From Tetracentron sinense (Eukaryota > Streptophyta > Magnoliopsida > Trochodendrales > Trochodendraceae), in assembly GCA_015143295.1 (NCBI GenBank), contig CM026554.1, forward strand, positions 50,094,627 to 50,158,626: a stretch of DNA of 64,000 bases, read 5' to 3'. The notes under the pieces were generated by a model, which saw nothing but the letters and a program-made list of their open reading frames with translations, was not told where the DNA came from and did not search any database. This document shows, piece after piece, positions 55,377 through 64,000 of this stretch (position 1 is the first letter of the stretch; each line of letters begins with the position of its first letter). Position numbers and translations under genes: made by a program.

Positions 55377-57846
55377 TCAGACGAGCTCAAGATCAGCATC
55401 TATCGTCGTTGCAGCAGGGGCAGAAGCAGAAGCTTCAGCAGTTGGGGTTTCCCCTGGAGTAGCTTCATCGGCAGCAACAGAAACTTCGGGAGCAGCTGGC
55501 TCGGAGTATGGCTCAGCAGGGAGGGGTGCAGGACCTTCGAGAGAGTGAGGTTGCTCGACGCCTTGGACCTCGGCCTCGTCGTCTAGCTCGATCAAGTCTT
55601 TACTCTGAAGCTCGGAGACCGTGATGGCGTCCTCTTCGTTGTCTATTTTCAGACGACCTTGTTGGCGGAGCGATTCGAGTAGCTCTTTCTCCGTCTCTGG
55701 CCGATCCTCATCCAAGAGCGTGTCCAGCTGAGATTGATAGTGTTGTTCCAATCTCAGGGTCACGGACCTCTCGGTGTCCTCTTGAGCTTTCTTGGCCTCC
55801 TCGAGCTCCTCTGCCAGTGCTGTCCTGGCTGCCTCAGCCTCCTCCAACTGTCTGCCCAAAACTTGGGAGACGTGCTCCAGCTCGCTGATGCGTAGAACAG
55901 CGTTCTCAACCTCCTGCTTGGCCTTCTTCTCGGCCTCCTTTGCTGACCGTGTCTCAGCCTCAGCTTTTTCTTGTGCTTTGGTGGCAGTTTTCAACTTCAC
56001 CTCAGCACGAACAGCGTCAGCTTTGGCTTGAGTCAGATCGAAGTCTGCCTTGAGCCTCTCTTCAACGAGAGTCTGCTCCAGCGTCTCAGTCCTGCCCTTC
56101 CAGTAGGTGATCCCGTCTCAGAGGTGATTGTAGCTATATTGGCTACGATCACAGAGTTCCTGCACGAGCACGTTCATCTGCAAGGAAGTGTCCGGGCGTT
56201 AGTACAACGAGGAGTAAAGTTTCAGCAATAGAGTAAGAAGGAGAGGAAGTGAGAAACTTACTGTCGCCACAGACTGGCAGGCGGCGTAGGACAGATCAGA
56301 CAAATGGAGTTTGCCGACTTCAGCGATGTCCCGGGGCAACCTCATCGCATGAGTCAGAGCTCGGGCGGTCTTCTCCGAACTCTGCACCGACTCGTTCACA
56401 GTCGGTATCCCGAACCGAGAGAAGTCGGGCGACCAATCCTAAACGCTCGTCGGAAGCATACGAGCTGGAAGACTCGTTGTGCCAGCTCCCGTTGCGGCCA
56501 GGGCAACCACAGTCGAACTCGTGCTGGCTGGGGCAGTTGCAGCTCGAGAGGGGGCAAGTGCCGAGCTGGCTTCAGGCACCGCCGTTGTCACCTCTGCTCC
56601 TGGACTTGCTGCAGGAACGGCAGAGGTGGAGGGGGGAGCAGCAATGGCTGCGTTCTCTCTCTCCATGCGTTTGTCCGCCTTCGCCTTCTTTCTGGCCTCG
56701 TACTCGGCCTGGGTCGGCATCTTCCTCTTCGGGTCAGCAGTCGTTGTACCCTTGGAAGGAGGGTTCTTCCTCTTCTTCGGCAGTGGTGGCGGTGGTGGAA
56801 GCTGAGCTGCAGGGCGAGCAGACCTTGGCTTCCTGCTCAACGGAGGTGGATCCATGCCAGCCATGTCTTCTTCTTCTTCGGATAAATGAAGTGCTGGTGA
56901 AGGTGCAGAAGTAGAAGCCAAACAGCCTGGATGCTGTTGCTGTGGTTGTCGTCGTTGAGCTGTTGCAGCGGGAGTGCTAAGGGCGACCCGCGTGTCAGGC
57001 TCCAGTGGTTTCCAGCGGATGTATTCCCCACCTCGAGCACGTTGGATACCGGTAAGGAGGCCTTCTTCTTTTGGGGCCAACTTCTTGTATGGGATCTTCT
57101 TTGCGTCAACTGCACATAGAAAAGCAGAATGAGTACAACGAGAGATAGCAAGACGAAAACGTATAACGAGAGCAGGGTCAGGACAATGGTGCACAACGGA
57201 CAACGGACGACTATAGTGGTATACCTGCTTCCGCTCGGAAGACGTTGGGGACCGTGGAATTCTCTGCCTTCCAGCCGCCAGAGACAACGAAAGGGATGGC
57301 TTTCCACCTTCTTTCTCTATCGAGAATGCCTGAGACGAGCTCTGGATATCGAGGTTTCTTGTTCCACGAGTAGTAGGAGAGCAAATCATCGTCATTGCCT
57401 CGGCATCTGACGGCATGGCAGAAGTGGAATAGATGCCTAGCCTCTATTGGGTAACCGTCCTTGATGAATTTGATCATCATGGACATGTATTTGTGGAAGC
57501 TCGGGTGCATTTGTCCCGGTGCGAGTTGCAGGGTGGACAGAACTTCATCCAGGACGGGATGAAGAGGGAAACGGAGGCCAGCCTCAAGTTGGGAGAGGTA
57601 AACGACGGTACAGGCAGAACGCCTATCTATGATAGCGTCATCTCGCTTGAAGTGGAGATTGACGTTGGAAGGGAAGTCGAAACGTTCCCTGTAGTGGTTC
57701 AGATGTGCCAACTGATGTTGGCGCAGAGCTGAGGATTTTTCGATGTAGGCACCATGAGGTGCACTACCTGTGCAACTGGCCTCATCATCAGTAGGGCCTC
57801 TAACTTCCTCTAACCTAGCGGGTTCTACGGGAATGATGGCAGTCAT
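55377..57846 (-). pseudogene. Antisense gene of Tat element 2, two nonsense mutations
   Basis: Same three-exon plan as element 1: 57846-57225, 57109-56262 and 56177-55377, with conserved GT-AG sites and identical exon 1 length (622 nt). TAG at 56441-56439 replaces a Gln codon in exon 2, and TGA at 56120-56118 replaces an Arg codon in exon 3. Both are C to T on the coding strand. Otherwise the frame is open, including the N-terminal transposon-protein domain, the basic KKRK / DPKRK region and the C-terminal coiled coil. It lies between the repeat spacer and the 3' LTR, convergent with pol. Confidence 0.8.
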
Positions 57847-58115
57847 AGTGATTGGAAGAAATAGGGAAAAAGGGACAAGAACAGTGAACAGAGTAACGGA
57901 GTGTACACGGAGCAGAATCACTCCAAGAACCAGAGAAGAGAGAAAGGGAGAAACAGTAAGAAATAATAAGAGAAAGGGGGAAGAGCGTACCGAACAGAAG
58001 ACGACTGAGAGACTGTTGAGAGCTTGAGGAAGATGAACTTTCGGTTGAGGAAGAAATTCGGCAGAGTAGCAGTGCTTGAAGGAACAGGGTGAAAGAGAAG
58101 GAGGATTCGGTGGGG

Positions 58116-58125
58116 ATTTTATAAA
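58116..58125 (-). promoter_or_regulatory. TATA box of the antisense gene, element 2
   Basis: Minus-strand TTTATAAAATC at the same distance (about 270 nt) upstream of the antisense ATG as in element 1, within otherwise variable leader sequence. Confidence 0.6.
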
Positions 58126-58450
58126 CATCTCAGATTTGTGAAAATACACCACTACCCTCCATCACAGCCGTACACCTGTGTCAAAGGGGAGAAGAGCAGT
58201 GGCAAGATCGTCTTTTCACCAAAAGAGAGTAACCGTCAGAGTTATTAAAGCATTTTGAAATTCGAATCGGCGATAATGACAGCCTGTCCGCATTAAAGAG
58301 ACATGACGGTTCGCACGCGCAACCAGCTGGCGTGAACGGTCGAACTTCTCAGTGAGCGTTTTAAACACGCAACGTTACATCTTCCGGAGCAGTGCCAGGT
58401 ATGATCTTTTTGTTCGTTTATGACGCTTCGAACTACGTTCCAAGCATCAT

Positions 58451-58462
58451 AAAGGGGCAAAT
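58451..58462 (+). promoter_or_regulatory. Polypurine tract, element 2
   Basis: AAAGGGGCAAAT directly before the 3' LTR. Confidence 0.65.
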
Positions 58463-59458
58463 TGTAACGGGTAAAATTCGTAAAATCAACTCAGCGTTGG
58501 AGAACGAGCTCGTTTTCGTTGATTTGTTCACGAAAGTGACACGTGGACACGAGTTGGGGTCACGTACTTAAAATAGAGGGGTCACACGTTGTCTGATGCA
58601 CAACGATCCCGTTGTGCGCATTACGGCGTCTTTGTTCTCTTGCAGAACAACGTTTCCGTTGTGGCTTTGACAACGTGCTCGTTGTCTAAAGCACAACGTG
58701 ACCGTTGTACTCTTGACAACGTCTTTGTCGTTACATGAACAACGAGTCCGTTGTCTCACCGACAACGATGTCGTGCTGTGTTTTAAGACATCTACACAAT
58801 AACCGAGCTCGGGTCAACAACGAGACCGACTCGTATGAGGAAGTGATCGGGAGGCGATCCATATTTCTGACAGGCGTGCCGAAAACACTGTTGCGTGCCG
58901 AAAGCACTGTCTTGGCATTTAATGCTGGTCACTTCTGCGTACTGTCCGATCTCGTCCGATTGGACTTATAGGAGACTCTCGCGTGTGATGCAACCGGCGG
59001 CAGATATGACTTGACATATTTGGCAATGAGTGCAAAACACGTGGTATGGACACCTATGGCCATCCATGGTCATCGATAGCCATACCAGCCTTACCCTATA
59101 AATACCCCGTGATTTTTAGTGCATAGGGACACACGTTTTGAATCACGTTGGATCACGTTCAATCACGTTTTTATCACCGGAACACACGTTTTCGCCATAC
59201 TTCAGAGCATACTTGTTCAGTGCTTCCCAGTGCCTTGCGTAGCTTTAGGTGCCTCTTTCAGTGTTTACTATTCATCATCTTCTACCCCTACTGACTTTAG
59301 CATCGGAGTACAGGTCAGGGTGTCACACCCTCCACTCCAACCTTCTACCAGTAAACCAGAGCGTGGGAGAAGCTGTAGCTGACGCGTGTCCTTTCTGGAG
59401 TTTTGCTGTGGGAGAAGCAGCAGTCGACGCGTGTCCTTTCCGGAGTTTTTCCCTCACA
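58463..59458 (+). repeat. 3' LTR of element 2
   Basis: A 996-bp copy of 47627-48622 ending CCTCACA. Dyad array at 58600-58777, TATAAATA at 59097-59104. Followed by the duplicated site AGTAT. Confidence 0.95.
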
Positions 59459-59463
59459 AGTAT

Positions 59464-60895
59464 CTTTTTCATAATTCTCATAGTTAGGCTTAGTTTTCTT
59501 ATGACTTTTTGATATAGTAGGATATGTCTCATTCGATATAATCATACACATAATTATTCCTTTAAAAGTATTATTTCACTGGGACTCAAAAATATTAGTG
59601 AAGGGAAAGTTCTTAAGAAGAGACTAGAGAGTACCAGGCAAGTTGTTTCACTACTAAATGAAAGCCAAGTGTACAGCGTTGATTGGTGCAACACTTTGAA
59701 GCACAATGTAAATGGGACTACCTAAAGACACAAGGCGAGATGGCAACATGTTTCACCTAAACCTGCAGCATAGTTTACTGAAAAATGCTTGCTATTGTCA
59801 CATAACCAAGTTTTTTTTTTCTTTTATCAAGAATGAAAAAACTAAGTTCCATATGAATGATCCTTGTTATTGCTATTAAGTATTAACAAGTAGTATAAAG
59901 CTCAAGTGAAAAAGAAAAAAAAAATCAACCCAAATTGTGCACTTGATAACATAAGAGGCAAACAGGTAAACAGGAGCATTGAGAAGTACAATAAAAGATT
60001 TGGGTGGCATCAAAGTAAATTCAAATTTATGGCATGGATTAGTTGAATATCATTTCTGGTTCCTAAAGTAAATTTTATAATAGAAGCAGCCTATTGTTGA
60101 GAATAGACTGTGTTCATTCCACCATCTTGATGTGAAGAACATTGCCTGAAAAGGACCGTCAAAAGAAGGTCCGTACATTTTTGGTAATACTCAAAATCAA
60201 GAATAGTGCAAGGATGGCCAAAGTAATTACCATATACTAATTTTGAGATACTCAATGGGGCCATGATGAGGATCGGATTCGTGCAGTGCACATCAGACAG
60301 CCCTTGCAAATACATGAAAAAGAGGGATTACTGTGCAACTTATATATGTTTTCAAACAGTGATCATGGGTAACACAGTGATCATCCAAGGTAGCAAACAT
60401 GAGAGCCCAAGTGTTATTTATGATAGGTCTTTAATAGAAAGAATCTTGATTCCTCTTATGTTCTAGGAAATTAAGCTGCTTGATTGGTATTTTCAAATCC
60501 CAGCTGAAGTATGTGATGGCCGCCGAGGCAACCTAACTTGGGATTGTCCGAATTATTTTTTAATGGAATCAAGCCTCATTTGAAGTGGTAGTGATTAGCA
60601 AATGAGTACAAGTAAAGTAATTTATGCATCAATGCTACTTGTAGTTTCAACTTCCATGAAATAGCAAAGAGATGCCTACAAATACAATTCAAAGCTTACC
60701 AACAGCAAATAAAACCCAGTACCCTTCAAACAAATTTCATATATAGCGAAAAATTGCACATTTATCCAACATAACTCACACATGAAGAGGCATCATTTAA
60801 CAATTCTATCAAAGTATTTACATCTTTTTTCCCCCCCTATTGATATGATAACAACAAAGAGAGCCAAATAACTTACAAAGACAAATTCTTGTCAA
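59464..60895. other. AT-rich spacer, nothing recognised
   Basis: No domain, TIR or LTR structure seen. It could include downstream sequence of the former mTERF gene, but I find no exon. Confidence 0.5.
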
Positions 60896-60899
60896 CAGA

Positions 60900-61325
60900 T
60901 CACAGAAGCTGATGCTGAGGCTTTATTTTCTCCCCCTCCAAACTAAAAGAAAAGAAGTGAGGAAACCTCTTCAGCTCCGACAAATCCCCCTTCATCTCCT
61001 TCAACAAATACTCCACCTTCAGCCATGCTTCCCGAGAAACCCTAATCCCCTCAAAAAAAAATACAGGGCCGGACTGCAAATTGACAATCTGGGGCACCGA
61101 ATTATGGATTTCCGAATAACGGTGAAAGGAATATGAACGTCATTGAGGAGGGAATCGAATATGGGATAGAGATGAGTGTAGGGATCGAAAGTGAGGAGCT
61201 GGGGGTGTATGTCAAGGATCTGGCCGATATCGTAGCGTTAGGGTTTAAGGTTTTTCGCCGATTTTGGTGAAGGCTTTGAGGTACTGAGGTTTGAGGGGGG
61301 ACTCGCAGTCGAATTATCATCTCCA
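60900..61325 (-). pseudogene. mTERF-family gene fragment (organellar transcription factor type)
   Basis: The minus strand, in pieces of different frame, reads QYLKAFTKIGEKP (about 61290-61250), then YDIGQILDIHPQLLTFDPY and [12 protein letters not shown] (about 61234-61090), then [30 protein letters not shown] and KIKPQHQLL with a TGA at 60902-60900. The FP-hFsfSLe-kIKP block and the hx2hhxxxPxhL repeats are hallmarks of mTERF helical repeats, which bind organellar nucleic acid. The pieces resemble chloroplast mTERF1-type proteins. A family member has roughly 200 or more residues here; the central repeats are missing between the second and third pieces, and a stop and frameshifts separate the pieces. 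A truncated pseudogene is likeliest. Undetected introns are less likely because one piece is split by a T-run slip. Confidence 0.7.
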
Positions 61326-61474
61326 AGACACAGAGAAAGAGAGAGAGAAAGTTTGAATGTGTGTGTGTGTGAGGCTGTATTAACCGTTATGTTATATGGA
61401 CGTCAGGTGTGTGCCTCGCAACAATTGAGAGGGCTTTCATTTTCAGCTAGGCCTGTCAAAAAACAAGAAGTTTA

Positions 61475-61742
61475 ACCGGTGTTTTCATAACCGGACCGGT
61501 CGTCGAACCAGCTGGGTCGCCGATTTTCGGTTTGACCAGTTCGATTGTGTTCTTTTTATTTAAAAAATTATTTTTTTTAGCCTTTTACCCAGTTCTCAAT
61601 CGGTTTCCGGTTCAATCGGCCAATCTTAAAAAAACGAACGATTTTAAATTTTGTCCGATTTTGGGAGGGTTTGAAAACTGGTGAGGGGACCGGTTTTCGG
61701 ATTTTCCGGTTCGAACGGCTGGTCCGATTTTGACAACACTGA
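61475..61742. mobile_element. CCGGTT-rich foldback MITE
   Basis: Left CCGGTGTTTTCATAACCGGA and right TCCGATTTTGACAACACTG (inverted) pair imperfectly. Both arms carry CGAACC/GGTTCG and ACCGGT blocks. A common plant MITE type; TSD not resolved. Confidence 0.5.
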
Positions 61743-61744
61743 GA

Positions 61745-62855
61745 TTAACCGGTTCAAGCAACCAAATTTTGGCAAGGTCGACGAAGTCCATTAAGGCAGT
61801 CTGTCCATTAAGAAACTCACTCATGGTATATTAAAAATACGTAATGACTTCACTAGCACAAAGGCCTTTTTATTTCCATCTTATACTCTGTAACATTATC
61901 TCACATAGGCGGCCAGTAGTAGCCTTGTTCATGTAAAGCAAAGGTGTGATGCCATCCTTGATGGCCGGCCCAAAATGTGTTGTGACACTCCTACATATTT
62001 TCTCCTTAGCCTCTCATTCATGGGACAACGATGCAACTTCCCTTGGTATAGAGAAGTTCATCATTGGTCCAAAAGCGGCGAGTCTTGCCGCTCTTAACTA
62101 ATGGCCAAGTCAACTTAACCTAATGGTCAATCTTTAGTCCTTCATGGATCTCCTCTTACAAGCTTAATTGTACTTGTTGCATACTTTTATACATCACTTT
62201 ATTTAGGGTCAGAAGTTCAACTTTGCGGCTTAAATCATTAGCAATATTGTTGTATTGACCCATTGAATTAGCAATATTGTTGTATTGACCCATTGAATTT
62301 CACTAACAACTCTTGTCAACGAGCTTGTTTAGACTTTAGTTTATTGCATCATGAAGTGAGACGACACGGCCACATTATCGGTCTTCACCATAAAATCTGA
62401 CCCAAACAAATAATGTCTCCCACTCTCCCCATCCAAATGCAGTATACCTATACTGCAAGCAATTCTTTCTCTCGAGTTATATAGTAATGCTCAGTGGTCT
62501 CGGTTAAATTCCAACTCTTATTCGTGCCCGAATGCTCATCTTGAGCTGAGCCTTTCTCCTAATGTGGAGGACGGCTCAATGTGTTTAATGTGAAGGTTCA
62601 GATTCAATCACTAGGCAATGGGGTATGCACATTCATCAAAGTTATTAAAAAAAAAGGACTTAAATCTGTAGCTACCACTTAACATGCATGAGTGAGATGA
62701 TCAATTAGAGCTATTGATTAGAAGGGCTCCATGTTGAGAGATCATGAACCAAAGTAGAGGATTCATGCCTCTGTAGCAATCTGATTGATTCTCTTTCTGA
62801 TTTTCCTTCTTTTTTATGGACTGTTCTCAAAAGATATCAATTAAAATGATCACAA
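61745..62855. other. Spacer with one small tandem duplication
   Basis: A 30-bp unit (TTAGCAATATTGTTGTATTG...) is duplicated at 62238-62297. Nothing else recognised. Confidence 0.5.
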
Positions 62856-62859
62856 ATAA

Positions 62860-64000
62860 TTGGATGATGGCTTATCATCTGATCATCATATCTTTTTGGG
62901 CCATCTCGCGAAGTGCTCTATAAAAATTTGGGAAGATGCTTGGATCCCCACCCTTCCCGCCCACAAAGTAAGATCGAAAAAGCCTGAGCAATGCCCTTGG
63001 AACACAGTAGCTGACTTCATCAATCTTCCCAATGAAGGATGGGAATTAGAAAAGCTAAGGCATCATTTTACTCCCGAAGAAACTGTGGCGATCCTCAAAA
63101 TCCCTTTCAGCAAGTCTAATGAAAATGACAAGCTCATTTGGCATTTGGAGAAGAACGAGTTGTTTTCCGTTCGTTCGGCCTATCATAGGCATAGAGAAGC
63201 TACATCCAATAGGTATGTAGGAGAAGCAAGTTCTACTAGTGCCATTACAAGCAAAGGTTGGAAAACCCTGTGGAAGCTTCCAATACCAACCAAAGTTAGT
63301 TGGTTTATATGGCAGTGCCTTAAAGAAGCGATCCCAACTCGCGAAGTGCTCGTTAGGCGGAAGATTCCAGTTGATCCCCATTGTCCTATCTGTGATAATA
63401 AGATCGAATCTATTACCCATATTCTTTTTTTATTGTCAAGTTGCTTGTAGTGTTTGGTGGGGCTCCTCGCTTTCTATCCGCACAGATCAAGGAGAAGCAA
63501 GAAGTTTAAAGGAATGGTGGCAACAATGGACCAATCACACTTTATCAGAGCAGCAAAGAACCACCTTCATCACCATCTGTGTGTCACTCATGTGGAGCAT
63601 TTGGAAAAGTCGAAATGACAACTACTTTAAGGCGGTCCCTCCTGAGCCACGGAATATCATTCATCAAGCTGAAAAGTTCACCCAAGAGAGCATTCAGGTG
63701 CTAACGGCTAGAAGCGACACACCTGTTTCGGGTCTGTCTGGCTCCAATAATCTCGGGGGACAACGGATTTATCCTCCTAGTGATTGGATCAGAATCACAT
63801 CAGATGGCACATATAATCCCCAAACCCAAGCAGGCAGGTCAGGATCCATAGCTCGTACCTACAAAGGGACAATTCTCTTGGGCAAGATCCAGGCCATACC
63901 CGGAGGCTCGGCCCTTATTGCCGAGGCAGTCGCTCTTCGAAATGCGGTCGAATTAGGAACCTCGCAAAGATGGCAGAAGGTGGAGTTTGCTCTAGACTCG
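62860..64000 (+). pseudogene. LINE ORF2 C-terminal part (zf-RVT, RNase H), runs off the window
   Basis: Begins at SIKIWEDAWIPTLPA, the block after the RT in plant LINEs. A zf-RVT region follows (WKTLWKLPIPTKVSWFIWQC, ending CPICDNKIESITHILF). One extra T in the run at 63424-63431 shifts the frame. An RNase H then reads SDGTYNPQTQAGRSG, AEAVALRNAVELG and ends ALDS at the window edge, with Asp, Glu and Asp in the expected places. The RT is absent upstream, so this is 5'-truncated. A different LINE family from those at 33-46 kb, which end without RNase H. Completion lies beyond 64000. Confidence 0.78.

Larger units (their letters stand above)
47627..59458 (+). mobile_element. Tat-lineage Ty3/gypsy retrotransposon, element 2 (full length)
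   Basis: An 11.8-kb element with the same organisation and length as element 1. Its 996-bp LTRs differ by about 14 sites by eye (around 1.4 percent). The flanking AATAT (47622-47626) and AGTAT (59459-59463) are a 5-bp TSD with one transition. Internal order is identical to element 1, including the leaky-looking UAG and the antisense gene. It carries nonsense mutations in gag, two frameshifts in pol and two nonsense mutations in the antisense gene, so it is not autonomous despite its youth. Confidence 0.95.

Noticed and set aside
61245..61262. Telomere-like TTAAACCCTAA on the minus strand
   Set aside because: Single occurrence inside the mTERF fragment, not a repeat array.

Overview
This is a transposon-dense stretch of a flowering-plant nuclear genome. 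The evidence is L1-type LINEs with plant-style zf-RVT and RNase H ends, tRNA-derived SINEs, hAT/PIF/Mutator-like MITEs, and two complete Ty3/gypsy elements of the Tat lineage carrying an antisense gene. I see no intact host protein gene, rRNA, tRNA gene or CRISPR array. The only recognisable host-gene material is a broken mTERF-family fragment on the minus strand near 61 kb. The species cannot be named from sequence alone. Layout: 0-5.3 kb holds MITE/SINE remnants and the tail of a minus-strand LINE RNase H. 5297-17112 is Tat element 1, inserted into that RNase H (TSD ATGAT), whose other half resumes at 17113. 17.6-23 kb holds MITEs, SINEs and AT-rich spacer. 23118-25014 is a minus-strand solo LTR of a distant relative of the two elements (TSD ATTAC), full of tandem repeats. 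25.7-28.1 kb holds a PIF/Harbinger-like element and two other inverted-repeat elements. 28-33 kb is mostly featureless with one hAT-like MITE. 33-39.3 kb is an old LINE interrupted by a SINE and by a younger 5'-truncated LINE with a 14-bp TSD. 39.8-47.5 kb holds more LINE copies in both orientations and a foldback MITE. 47627-59458 is Tat element 2. 60.9-61.3 kb is the mTERF pseudogene. 62.9-64 kb is a LINE C-terminus running off the window. How the main elements are organised: each Tat element has an LTR, a tRNA-Asp-like PBS, gag-protease, an in-frame UAG followed by CAR-UUA (the tobacco-mosaic-type leaky stop context), RT-RNaseH-RNaseH-integrase, a TCGTAGTG-rich tandem-repeat spacer, then a convergent antisense gene of three exons with its own TATA box beside the 3' LTR, a polypurine tract and the 3' LTR. 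The U3 of all LTRs, and of the distantly related solo LTR, carries a 23-bp-period array of 16-bp dyads ACAACG-N4-CGTTGT. That array is the most striking unexplained structure in the window. In element 1 gag-protease and the antisense gene are open but pol is frameshifted. In element 2 all three units are broken.
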